Below, piece by piece: positions 9,530 through 17,096 of a stretch of DNA of 64,000 nt (position 1 is its first letter; each line of letters begins with the position of its first letter). Made by a program: the position numbers and the translations under genes. A model generated the notes under the pieces. It was not told where the DNA came from. It did not search any database and saw nothing but the letters and a program-made list of their open reading frames with translations. Source of the DNA: Rhodococcus sp. RD6.2 (GTDB taxonomy: Bacteria; Actinomycetota; Actinomycetes; Mycobacteriales; Mycobacteriaceae); the NCBI RefSeq assembly GCF_001040705.1, contig NZ_CVQP01000007.1:552422-616421 (forward strand), in the 5' to 3' direction.

Positions 9530-10687
9530 TCAGTGGAACCAGGCGAGGTCCGGGTTGTACTGAGCGTTGTGCCCGGTGAATCGGCTGACGAGCTTGATGC
9601 GATTGAGGTTGACGGTGAGTCGCTCGGCCATGTGCATGATCCAGGCGGGGGTACGGCGAACCGGGACCTCCCAGCAGCCGATGTAGTCGGTGACCTCTTT
9701 GCTGAAACTCAGTTTGAACTGGCCGACTCCGTAGAGTGGGTGTTTCGGGTCGTCGATGTACTGCGACGACGGGGTCCCGTACATGTCGTAGCTGGTGCAC
9801 CCGGTCTCGCGAGCCCAGCGCATCATCTCCCATTGCACCGCGTGCCCGACTCCGTGCGCCCCGAGCCCGTTGCCCTCGGAACTGCCCGCGTCCTTCCGAA
9901 CGGAGGCGCCGGTCAGGTACAGCGAGGTCGTGCCTGTGCGCATGGCGTAGCCGGCGGCGACCAGCACACCGTCGTAGTGCGCGAAGAACAGCTGCCCGTT
10001 GCCTGCCGCCTGAAGCTGCTGGTAGGTCGCCGTGGCCGCAGCGGGACTGGGGATAGCGAACCGTGAGTCGGATGTCGCCTTGAGCAACTCGTACTTGAGT
10101 CGGCAGTTCTCGTCGGTGGCCTCGACCCGGGTGACGACGACTCCGTCGCGTGCGGCCCGCTTGATCCACCGGCGCGACCGGGTGCTGAACCGCCGGAGCA
10201 CGTCCTCTTCCGAGCCGCTGATGTCGACGACGATGGTGTGGTCGTTCGTCCACGAGATCGTCCGCCAGTATCCGCGTGCGCGCAGCCGCGCCTGGTCGGC
10301 CTCGACCTCGGCGAGCAGTGGGTCGACGTGAATGCTGATGATGCCGTTCGCGGCGGCGAGGGGGATCAGTGCGTCGATGACGCGGAGCAGGTCGTCGACG
10401 TCGGTGACGCCCGGTCCGGGGATCTGCCAGAACGTGCCGATCCGGGGCACCCGGACTCGCACTGCCGTGACGGCGAGGTCGCCGACGAACAGGTACTCCG
10501 GCTCGTGGCCCTGCAGTCGCAACGACTCGGCAAATGCGTGGCAGCGGAAGACCGAACCGCCGTCCGGATTGCGGGCGAGGTGTTCGTCCCAGTTGTCTAT
10601 TTCGTGCGGTTCGGCCACCCTGGCGGTGGCCGGCGAGCGCGAAATTGTTGCTTTGCCTGGCTTATTATCCCCCGTTGTCACCGGCAT
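9530..10687 (-). CDS. FemAB/GNAT-fold peptidoglycan-bridge-type aminoacyltransferase
   Basis: 385-aa protein of the FemAB-like acyltransferase superfamily. These proteins have two GNAT folds and, in studied members, move amino acids from aminoacyl-tRNA or other acyl donors onto cell-wall precursors. Seen: an N-terminal half containing the F/W-rich EPEYLFVGD region and the IPGPGVTD motif, a central SRRWIKRAARDGV basic helix, and a C-terminal GNAT-like part ending in the YDMYGTPSSQYIDDP and GVGQFKLSFSKEV segments seen in FemX/MurM-like proteins. ATG 10687 follows a GGAGGGG site. Actinobacterial homologues are usually annotated only by superfamily, so the acceptor is not known. Confidence 0.75.
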   Translation of the reverse strand: MPVTTGDNKPGKATISRSPATARVAEPHEIDNWDEHLARNPDGGSVFRCHAFAESLRLQGHEPEYLFVGDLAVTAVRVRVPRIGTFWQIPGPGVTDVDDLLRVIDALIPLAAANGIISIHVDPLLAEVEADQARLRARGYWRTISWTNDHTIVVDISGSEEDVLRRFSTRSRRWIKRAARDGVVVTRVEATDENCRLKYELLKATSDSRFAIPSPAAATATYQQLQAAGNGQLFFAHYDGVLVAAGYAMRTGTTSLYLTGASVRKDAGSSEGNGLGAHGVGHAVQWEMMRWARETGCTSYDMYGTPSSQYIDDPKHPLYGVGQFKLSFSKEVTDYIGCWEVPVRRTPAWIMHMAERLTVNLNRIKLVSRFTGHNAQYNPDLAWFH

Positions 10688-10868
10688 GTCCCCTCCGTTG
10701 CGTCATGGCTGTCGTCGCGCAACTCCTAGGACCGGAGTCGCGAGGCGGACGAATTGTATTCCGCATCACGATGCATCGGCGACGGTTCCGCAAATGTTTC
10801 GCAACTCCAGGCGCACCCTGCTGGGGAATGGGGGTGGGGCTCGGGCGGTGTTCATGCTCGATCGTTCA

Positions 10869-10884
10869 AGTGATTCACATCACA
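10869..10884. promoter_or_regulatory. CRP/GlxR-like binding site
   Basis: AGTGA-N6-TCACA matches the cAMP-receptor consensus TGTGA-N6-TCACA at 9 of 10 fixed positions. It is centred about 115 bp before the fprB start and in the upstream region of the FemAB-like gene. Which gene it controls is inference. Confidence 0.45.
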
Positions 10885-10959
10885 ATGATGCTCGTGGGTG
10901 TCGGTGATCTCATGCACAGTTCCCGCTAACGTGTCATAGGTCACGCAGGTATCCTTGCG

Positions 10960-10973
10960 AGAACAGGTTCTAG
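10960..10973. promoter_or_regulatory. KstR-like operator upstream of fprB
   Basis: GAGAACAGGTTCTA matches the published KstR consensus tnnAACnnGTTnnA at all fixed positions except the first. It lies 17 nt before the fprB start, between the putative -10 and the ribosome-binding site, where binding would block transcription. Confidence 0.6.
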
Positions 10974-10990
10974 TTTAGAGGAGACCGACA

Positions 10991-12661
10991 GTGGCGTTCG
11001 TCATCACACAGCCCTGTTGCAACGACGCCAGTTGCACCGAGGTGTGCCCGGTGGACTGCATCCATCCGACACCGGACGAGCGGGCGTTCCAGCGAACAGA
11101 GATGCTCTACATCGACGCGGAGACCTGCATCGACTGCGGACTCTGCGTCGACGCGTGCCCCGTGAACGCGATCTTCCGCGACGACGACCTTCCGGACGGA
11201 ATGGAACGCTACGCGTCGATCAACGCCGACTACTTCGCCGCGGGCGATCACGAGGCGGTCGCACCCGGACCGTCTCTCAAGTTCCCGAAGACGGACCACG
11301 ATCCGTTCCGGGTCGCGATCATCGGGTCCGGTCCGTCGGGGTTCTACGCGGCCCGTGAACTGCTGGCGTTCAAGCGTTCCGGTATCGAGGTCGACATGTT
11401 CGACCGACTGCCGACGCCGTGGGGTCTGGTCCGCGCGGGCGTCGCCCCCGACCATCCGGAAACCAAGTCGGTCACCGACATGTTCGCCGAGGTGTTCCGA
11501 CGGCCCGGCTTCCGCCTGCACCTCAACGTGGAGGTCGGAAAGCACATCACGCATGCCGAACTGCTCGAACATCACCACGCCGTGATCTACGCGGTCGGGG
11601 CTCCGAGCGACCGCCGACTCGGCATCCCGGGCGAGGATCTCGACGGCAGCCTCGCCGCCACGGAGTTCGTGGCCTGGTACAACGGGCACCCCGACTACGC
11701 GGGCCGCACCTTCGACCTGTCCGGTCGCCGCGCGGTCATCGTCGGCAACGGCAACGTCGCCCTCGACGTGGCCCGACTGCTGGTCGTCGACCCCGACCGC
11801 CTCGCGGAGACCGACATGGCGCAGCACGCCGTCGACGCCCTCCGCGGCAGTGCCGTCGACGAGGTCGTCCTCCTCGGCAGGCGCGGACCGGCGCAGGCGG
11901 CGTTCACCAATCCCGAACTGCTCGCGCTCGGCTACCTTCCCGGCGTCGACATCGTGGTTGACCCGGCCGAACTCGAACTCGACGCGGCCAGTGCCGCCGA
12001 GGTGGAATCCGATCCGGCCAAGAAGCTCAAGCTGGAGATCCTCCGCGAGTACGCGGGCCGTCCCCTCGCCGGTCACCCGAAGCGCATCGTGTTGCGATTC
12101 CTCGCGTCCCCCGTCGAGATCCAGGGTGACGACCGCGTCACGGGTGTCCTCGTCGCACGCAACGAGATGGTCGCGGACGAGTCGGGAGCGATGCGTGCAC
12201 GCAGCACCGACCAGACCGAACTCCTCGAAGCCGGTCTGGTCCTGCGGTCCGTCGGCTATCGCGGTGTCCCGATTCCCGACCTGCCGTTCGACGACGAGCG
12301 TGGCACCATCTCGAACGTCGGTGGGCGCGTCACCGAGACGGGTACCGACGTCCCCGTGCCCGGCACCTACACCGCGGGCTGGATCAAGCGCGGGCCGTCC
12401 GGCGTGATCGGAACGAACCGGCTGTGTGCGCACAACACGATCGCGCTCATCCTCGAGGATCTCGTCGCCGAGCGTCTCAACGCGCCGAAGGGCGACCGGG
12501 AGGCCCTGGTGTCGTTGCTGGCCGAGCGTCAGCCGGACGAGGTCGACTGGGCAGGCTGGAAGCTGATCGACGCCCGTGAGAAGGAACTCGGCAAGGCCGG
12601 CGGCCGTCCGCGCGTCAAGCTGCTCGACATCGGCGAGATGGTCACGATCTCGAAGGGCTGA
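10991..12661 (+). CDS. fprB: Ferredoxin-NADP reductase with fused N-terminal ferredoxin
   Basis: 556-aa flavoprotein moving electrons between NADPH and iron-sulfur proteins. Residues 1-75 are a seven-iron-type ferredoxin with two cysteine clusters (CCNDASCTEVCPVDC and CIDCGLCVDACP). From about residue 105 follows an adrenodoxin-reductase-like body with the FAD loop AIIGSGPSGFYAAREL and the NADP loop VIVGNGNVALDVARLL. The C-terminal GWIKRGPSGVIGTN motif is typical. Length and fusion match mycobacterial FprB. GTG 10991 has GAGGAG 8 nt upstream. The KstR-like and CRP-like sites upstream suggest induction on sterols or changing carbon supply, where it could feed P450s or oxygenases; that role is inferred. 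Confidence 0.92.
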   Translation: MAFVITQPCCNDASCTEVCPVDCIHPTPDERAFQRTEMLYIDAETCIDCGLCVDACPVNAIFRDDDLPDGMERYASINADYFAAGDHEAVAPGPSLKFPKTDHDPFRVAIIGSGPSGFYAARELLAFKRSGIEVDMFDRLPTPWGLVRAGVAPDHPETKSVTDMFAEVFRRPGFRLHLNVEVGKHITHAELLEHHHAVIYAVGAPSDRRLGIPGEDLDGSLAATEFVAWYNGHPDYAGRTFDLSGRRAVIVGNGNVALDVARLLVVDPDRLAETDMAQHAVDALRGSAVDEVVLLGRRGPAQAAFTNPELLALGYLPGVDIVVDPAELELDAASAAEVESDPAKKLKLEILREYAGRPLAGHPKRIVLRFLASPVEIQGDDRVTGVLVARNEMVADESGAMRARSTDQTELLEAGLVLRSVGYRGVPIPDLPFDDERGTISNVGGRVTETGTDVPVPGTYTAGWIKRGPSGVIGTNRLCAHNTIALILEDLVAERLNAPKGDREALVSLLAERQPDEVDWAGWKLIDAREKELGKAGGRPRVKLLDIGEMVTISKG

Positions 12662-12686
12662 CGCCGAACGACACCCGAACAGCGGC

Positions 12687-13439
12687 TCAGAGCCGGGCCA
12701 TCCGAGCGGTGGCCCGGCTCTCCCCGTTGACAACGAACCACATTGTCGACGACTCGTCGTCGTCGCGTCGTCGCAGTGCCAGGTGCTCGCCCGCGGTGAT
12801 CGGCGCGCGGTACTCGATCACCAGTCGATGCGGAGCCGCGAGCAGGTCCGGGCGGGCTGTCACGTGTTCCTCGACGGCATGCAGGTAGGCGGCGTTGTTG
12901 ACGTGACCGAGCGGATCGAGGTCGGTGGATCGCAGCGGGAAAGCGGCGTCGGGGAGGCCGTCTGCTGCGGGGGCGGCCTGGTCAAGCCACGCCTTCCATT
13001 TCAGCCGGCTCTCGTCGGTGGTCGTCGCGAGCAGCTCAAGGGTGCTGTCGCTGATGCGCGTCGGCATCCCCGTGTCCGAGTTGAGGTTGATCCAGAATCC
13101 CTCGGTCTCGATACGAGCACCCTTGTCGCTGGTCAACTGCACGCGCATGTTCGACCACCGGGTGGAGTAGGCCGAGTACCACCGGCTCAGGTGCAGGCGG
13201 TCGGGGAACGCTGCGGGAGTGTGCACGTCGATCACCGTGCGACGCAGGATCCACACCGGGTCGGTGGCGCCGAAGCCTGCGGCGTCGGCGTTGTCCGAGG
13301 CGATGTCCTGCAGGTATCTCGCGATGCCGTCGAAACGCAACCGGTTGTCGGGCGCCACGTCCCCGGTGCGTAGCGGCCGGGACGTCCGGAACGGTGTCGC
13401 GCTCGTGGGTGCGGCGGTCAGTGGTTGCTCGAACGGCAC
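12687..13439 (-). CDS. Acyl-ACP thioesterase-like hotdog protein
   Basis: 250-aa protein resembling bacterial/plant FatA-type acyl-ACP thioesterases, made of two hotdog domains. The first half contains RFDGIARYLQDIASDNADAA and WILRRTVIDVHTPAAF; the second contains the LDPLGHVNNAAYLHAVEE signature. It would hydrolyse acyl thioesters in the cytosol; chain length cannot be read from sequence. GTG 13439 is supported by AGAGGA 7-8 nt upstream. It lies 57 nt after the SixA-like gene and may share its transcript. It is convergent with fprB. Confidence 0.82.
   Translation of the reverse strand: MPFEQPLTAAPTSATPFRTSRPLRTGDVAPDNRLRFDGIARYLQDIASDNADAAGFGATDPVWILRRTVIDVHTPAAFPDRLHLSRWYSAYSTRWSNMRVQLTSDKGARIETEGFWINLNSDTGMPTRISDSTLELLATTTDESRLKWKAWLDQAAPAADGLPDAAFPLRSTDLDPLGHVNNAAYLHAVEEHVTARPDLLAAPHRLVIEYRAPITAGEHLALRRRDDDESSTMWFVVNGESRATARMARL
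12689..12721. terminator. Hairpin between fprB and thioesterase
   Basis: 12-bp perfect stem (arms 12689-12700 and 12710-12721) 27 nt after the fprB stop. It overlaps the last codons of the convergent thioesterase gene, so it best fits fprB termination. Confidence 0.65.
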
Positions 13440-13495
13440 GTCGGCGTCCTCTCGGAGGTGGATGACGCCTCAGTATCGCCGAGTCGGTCCGGACG

Positions 13496-13990
13496 TCACC
13501 GAGGTATGTGGAAGGCGGTCAGTGCCGCGCCCGCCGAGTGGATGGACGACCAGCCGCCCACGATGGTCAGTGTCGCGAGGGCCGACGTCGGGAACTTGTC
13601 GGAGATCCGGTCCGCATACCGGGACCGCGGGTCCAGGGCTGTCGCGGCGCCGGGGATGCCGGGATCGTGGCCGATGACGAGGAGGGTCGTGACGTCGGGC
13701 TTCGTGCCCGCGATCTCGTGGAGTACCTGCGCGGGGGTCGCTCCGTAGAGGAGGTCGCTGAACTCGGCGGGAGCGTCGATCCCTGTTGCGTCGAGGGTCA
13801 GCCGGGTTCGAGTCGAGGTCGAGCACAGCACGGCGTCGACGGGTGGCTGGGTGGCGCGGATCCAGTCGCCTGCGAGCGCGGCTTCCCGGAGTCCGCGGCG
13901 AGCGAGGGGTCGCTCGTGGTCCGGCACGTCGTCCGGGTACGCGGATTTGCCGTGCCGCATGAGGATCAGGACCCGCGATGCCTCTGCCAT
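13496..13990 (-). CDS. SixA-like histidine phosphatase
   Basis: 164-aa histidine phosphatase (phosphoglycerate-mutase superfamily). The RHG signature is at residues 12-14 (LILMRHGKSAYP), with the PLARRGLREA helix after it. A second conserved histidine is in LLVIGHDPGI near 108, and arginines in the STSTRTRLT segment complete the pocket. Length and lack of a signal peptide match SixA-type protein-histidine phosphatases; the substrate in actinobacteria is unknown. It is the first gene of a possible two-gene unit with the thioesterase. Confidence 0.85.
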   Translation of the reverse strand: MAEASRVLILMRHGKSAYPDDVPDHERPLARRGLREAALAGDWIRATQPPVDAVLCSTSTRTRLTLDATGIDAPAEFSDLLYGATPAQVLHEIAGTKPDVTTLLVIGHDPGIPGAATALDPRSRYADRISDKFPTSALATLTIVGGWSSIHSAGAALTAFHIPR

Positions 13991-14142
13991 GAGGCGAGGC
14001 TATCCGCTCCGGGGAACGGGCGGGTGTACGCAGATATTCGGTTGTCCGACGCGATGGCGTCGTGATCGGATCGGTGGGTCCGACGGTTCGGAGGGTGACG
14101 CCCCTCACAATGATCGCGTTTGGGCAATAGTTGCGTCATCGT

Positions 14143-14148
14143 TAGTAT
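14143..14148 (+). promoter_or_regulatory. -10 box of the marR-MFS promoter with overlapping inverted repeat
   Basis: TAGTAT lies 7 nt before GTG 14156, with TTGGGC 17 bp upstream (14120-14125), predicting leaderless transcription. Between the boxes the inverted repeat GCAA-TAG-TTGC (14124-14134) could be the binding site of the MarR product. Autorepression is inferred. Confidence 0.5.
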
Positions 14149-14155
14149 TTGCCGG

Positions 14156-14629
14156 GTGACCACGACCCCCGATCAGCTCTTCCGGGCGTTGGACGAATTC
14201 GTCACCCGGCTCATGGGGATAGGCGAGGGGGAGGCAATGGATCGCTTGATCGCGCTCGACCTCTCCTTCTCTCAGGTCAGGACGCTGTTCGTCCTGGCCC
14301 AGTGCGGCCAGCCCGTCCCGATCAACGAGATCGCCGACCGACTGCACCTCTCGGTCGCCGCGGCGGGACGCAATGTCGATCAGTTGCTCCATCAGGGGCT
14401 GCTCGATCGGCGAGAGGATTCGGCGGACCGCCGGATCAAGCGCGTCTCGTTGTCGGACGCGGGACGTACCGTCGTCGCCAGCCACATCGAGGCCAAGCGT
14501 GACGAGGTTCGCGCCTTCACCGGCCGGCTCCCGGAGCCGACCCGGACCCAACTGTTCGAATCGCTGCAAGCAGTGCTCGCGGGTGACGCCCTGCGAGTCC
14601 AGAGACACAACTGTCAGGAGACCGCATGA
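14156..14629 (+). CDS. MarR family transcriptional regulator
   Basis: 157-aa winged-helix regulator. Seen: the recognition region PVPINEIADRLHLSVAAAGR around residues 55-75, followed by the wing motif LLDRREDSADRRIKRVSLSD, diagnostic of MarR proteins. GTG 14156 is preferred to the longer TTG-started frame because of a -10 box 7 nt upstream. Its last codons overlap the MFS transporter start (ATGA), so the two are translationally coupled. By context it represses the efflux pump and itself until an inducer binds; the inducer is unknown. Confidence 0.9.
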   Translation: MTTTPDQLFRALDEFVTRLMGIGEGEAMDRLIALDLSFSQVRTLFVLAQCGQPVPINEIADRLHLSVAAAGRNVDQLLHQGLLDRREDSADRRIKRVSLSDAGRTVVASHIEAKRDEVRAFTGRLPEPTRTQLFESLQAVLAGDALRVQRHNCQETA

Positions 14630-16158
14630 CGACGCCGACCCCTCCGGGAGCCCCGCCGGCCTCGGACAAGATCGACGCCGCAGTCCTCAAGATCGCCAGC
14701 GTGGTGGTGCTCGGCGCCATCATGTCGATCCTCGACGTCACCGTCGTGTCGGTCGCGCTGCCGACCTTCATGCAGGAGTTCGACGCCACCTACGCCACCG
14801 TCGCGTGGACGATGACCGCGTACACGCTCGCGCTGGCCGCCGTCATTCCCGCGACGGGCTGGGCCGCCGACCGATTCGGCACCAAACGCCTCTACATGAC
14901 GGCGCTGGTGCTGTTCGTCGCCGGCTCGGTGCTGTGTTCGATGGCGTGGAACATCGAGTCGCTGATCGCGTTCCGCGTGATCCAGGGTCTCGGTGGCGGC
15001 ATGCTGATGCCGCTCGGCATGACCATCATGACCAGGGCCGCGGGACCGCACCGCGTCGGTCGTGTCATGGCCGTGTTGGGCATCCCGATGCTGCTCGGCC
15101 CGATCTCCGGCCCGATCCTCGGTGGCTGGCTCCTCGAATCGGCCAGCTGGCACTGGATCTTCCTCATCAACCTGCCGATCGGCATCATCGCTCTGATCGC
15201 CGCGTTCGTGCTGTTGCCCGCGGACGAGCCGAAGCCGGCCGAGTCGTTCGACTTCATCGGAATGCTGCTGCTCTCGCCCGGTCTGGCGCTGTTCCTGTTC
15301 GGTGTCTCCTCGATCTCCGAGGGCGGCGGCGGAATCACCACCAAGGTGGCCGTGTCCTGCAGCATCGGCGCCGCTCTCGTGGCGGCGTTCGTGTACCACG
15401 CATTGCGCCGCGCCGATCACCCGCTGATCGATCTTCGCCTGTTCCAGAACCGCAACCTGACCATCGCCGTGCTCACCTCGACGCTGTTCGCGGTCGCATT
15501 CATGGGCGCGGGCCTGTTGTTCCCGAGCTACTTCCTCCAGGTTCGCGGTGAGACGACCCTCGCCGCGGGGCTGCTGCTGGCACCGCAGGGCATCGGCGCG
15601 ATGGTCACCATGCCGATCGCCGGTAACCTCGTGGACCGCCTCGGTCCGGGCAAGATCGTCATGACCGGTGTGACGTTGATGGCGCTGGGAATGGGCGTGT
15701 TCACCCAGCTCGGGGCCGACACCCCGTATCCGCTGCTGCTCAGTGCGCTGTTCGTGATGGGCCTGGGCATGGGTTGCACGATGATGCCGATCATGACGGC
15801 CGCGATGGCGACGCTCACCGATCAGACGATCGCCCGTGGATCGACGCTGATGAACATCGTCCAGCAGGTCGCGGGATCGATCGGTACCGCGACGATGTCG
15901 GTGGTGCTCACCAACCAGATGAAGGCCAGCCCGGAGGCAGGCGCCGTGATGGCCACCCAGCACAACCCGGAGCTCGCGGCTCAGCTGCCGCCCAGTGTGA
16001 TCGAGCAGGGTATGTCGGCGATGGCGGACGCGTTCGGCAACACCTTCCTGGTGGCGCTGGTGCTGTTGCTGCTCACCTTCATCCCGGCATTCTTCCTGCC
16101 CCGCAAGCCCGCGGTCGCGCCCGCGGACGGCGAAGCGGCGCCGATGATGATGCACTGA
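14626..16158 (+). CDS. DHA2-family (EmrB/QacA-like) MFS multidrug efflux transporter
   Basis: 510-aa integral membrane protein with about 14 hydrophobic helices. Seen: an N-terminal helix with LDVTVVSVALPTFMQEF (motif D1 of drug:H+ antiporters), loop motif A (GWAADRFGTKRLYM), and motif C in helix 5 (GIPMLLGPISGPILGGWLL) followed by HWIFLINLPIG. It probably exports hydrophobic toxic compounds using the proton gradient. ATG overlaps the MarR stop by 4 nt. A strong hairpin terminator ends the two-gene unit. The C-terminal tail is histidine/methionine-containing and not conserved. Confidence 0.92.
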   Translation: MTTPTPPGAPPASDKIDAAVLKIASVVVLGAIMSILDVTVVSVALPTFMQEFDATYATVAWTMTAYTLALAAVIPATGWAADRFGTKRLYMTALVLFVAGSVLCSMAWNIESLIAFRVIQGLGGGMLMPLGMTIMTRAAGPHRVGRVMAVLGIPMLLGPISGPILGGWLLESASWHWIFLINLPIGIIALIAAFVLLPADEPKPAESFDFIGMLLLSPGLALFLFGVSSISEGGGGITTKVAVSCSIGAALVAAFVYHALRRADHPLIDLRLFQNRNLTIAVLTSTLFAVAFMGAGLLFPSYFLQVRGETTLAAGLLLAPQGIGAMVTMPIAGNLVDRLGPGKIVMTGVTLMALGMGVFTQLGADTPYPLLLSALFVMGLGMGCTMMPIMTAAMATLTDQTIARGSTLMNIVQQVAGSIGTATMSVVLTNQMKASPEAGAVMATQHNPELAAQLPPSVIEQGMSAMADAFGNTFLVALVLLLLTFIPAFFLPRKPAVAPADGEAAPMMMH

Positions 16159-16178
16159 CCACTCGGTCGGACAACGAA

Positions 16179-16212
16179 CGATGGGCCCACCTCCTCGGAG
16201 GTGGGCCCATCG
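16179..16212 (+). terminator. Terminator of the marR-MFS operon
   Basis: 16-bp perfect stem (arms 16179-16194 and 16197-16212, core ATGGGCCCACCTCC) starting 20 nt after the stop. Confidence 0.85.
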
Positions 16213-16332
16213 TCGTTCTGCCGGTTTGTTGCGCCGACGTCGGGCGTGGCACCGCCACCGTGTCGGACCCCGGCGTTAACGTCGAACCCAACGGAACCGA
16301 TGTGGGTAGCAACACACGGAAGAAGGCGCGTC

Positions 16333-16761
16333 ATGGCCACCGAATCCACGCCGAGAACGTCCGAAACCTCACCCTCGCTCACCCGCGGAGCCGATCCGGT
16401 CCGTTCCGGCGTCGATGAGGCGGCCGACTCCGGTCCCGGGACAAGCGACACCGACTGGACCTTCTACGCCGTCGTGGGCACCTCCGTCCAGGGCGGACAC
16501 ACCCTCGCCCGATTCGGCCCGGAGCCGACCGCGCTCGCCGCATTGAAGGTCGCGGTCCAGGCGGTCAATCACACGGCGTACTCGATGCTCGAGCAGGGTT
16601 ACCACGGTGATCCGTGTGCGGAGTCTCCGCTGCTGGAGCGGCTTCCGATCACCGATTTCAACATCGAGCGCCGTCGACCCGGCAGTGCCGAATCGGACAC
16701 GACGTGGGGGTTGACCGGCGGTCGTCATCAGCGAGGGGTCAGCCGCCGACGCGTCGCGTGA
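16333..16761 (+). CDS. Hypothetical protein, 142 aa
   Basis: Unrecognised. ATG 16333 has GAAGAAGG 7 nt upstream. The first 50 residues are Ser/Thr/Pro-rich and probably disordered. The middle (WTFYAVVGTSVQGGHTLARF, then PTALAALKVAVQAVNHTAYS) looks like a compact alpha/beta fold, and the end is Arg-rich. No signal peptide or membrane segment. It stands alone between terminators. The third-position G/C bias is strong, so it is very likely coding, but no function is offered. Confidence 0.65.
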   Translation: MATESTPRTSETSPSLTRGADPVRSGVDEAADSGPGTSDTDWTFYAVVGTSVQGGHTLARFGPEPTALAALKVAVQAVNHTAYSMLEQGYHGDPCAESPLLERLPITDFNIERRRPGSAESDTTWGLTGGRHQRGVSRRRVA

Positions 16762-16783
16762 CGGTGGCAGGCAGGCGCCCTGG

Positions 16784-16993
16784 TCAGGATCGACGGCGTC
16801 CGAATGTGAAGTAGGCGATCGGGCCGACGAAGTTCACGAACGACGCGGCGGCCCACACCGGCTTGGAGCCGCGGATCTCGTCCGCGTCGCGACCACGCAG
16901 GTCGAGGAGTGCGGCGACCGTCAGGGCCAGCTGCACGACCGAGAGGAGCGCGAGGGGGACGCGGAGCCGGGGATCGATCTGCTTCTGCTTCAT
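16784..16993 (-). CDS. Small membrane protein with PLDc_N-like domain, 69 aa
   Basis: Two hydrophobic helices (PLALLSVVQLALTVAALLDL and a second one) flank a charged loop. The C-terminal half, KPVWAAASFVNFVGPIAYF followed by GRRR, matches the short phospholipase-D-nuclease N-terminal (PLDc_N) family. Free-standing members are small membrane proteins of unknown role. ATG 16993 lies about 50 bp from the KstR-like box of the divergent acyl-CoA dehydrogenase, so the site could affect both genes. Confidence 0.7.
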   Translation of the reverse strand: MKQKQIDPRLRVPLALLSVVQLALTVAALLDLRGRDADEIRGSKPVWAAASFVNFVGPIAYFTFGRRRS

Positions 16994-17040
16994 GCGGACC
17001 AGTATCCGTGCTCGGTGGGGTCATGTCGGGGTTCCATTAC

Positions 17041-17054
17041 GAGAACGTGTTCTA
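17041..17054. promoter_or_regulatory. KstR-like operator upstream of acyl-CoA dehydrogenase
   Basis: GAGAACGTGTTCTA fits tnnAACnnGTTnnA except at the first base. Its 12-bp core AGAACGTGTTCT is a perfect palindrome. It sits 43 nt before ATG 17097, in a 103-bp divergent gap. Confidence 0.65.
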
Positions 17055-17096
17055 TATTGGCGGAAGTAGCCGCCGAAAATGCTTGGAGTTCACGAC

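Larger units (their letters stand above)
10688..10990. other. 303-bp divergent promoter region with CRP-like and KstR-like sites
   Basis: No gene seen. It separates the FemAB-like gene from fprB and is locally A/T-richer than its surroundings. It holds a CRP/GlxR-like palindrome at 10869-10884, a KstR-like box at 10960-10973, and the fprB ribosome-binding site GAGGAG just before GTG 10991. TATCCT at about 10951 is a possible -10. Confidence 0.6.

Noticed and set aside
14614-16155. 513-codon minus-strand frame opposite the MFS transporter
   Set aside because: His/Arg/Gln-rich translation without any fold; shadow of the transporter.
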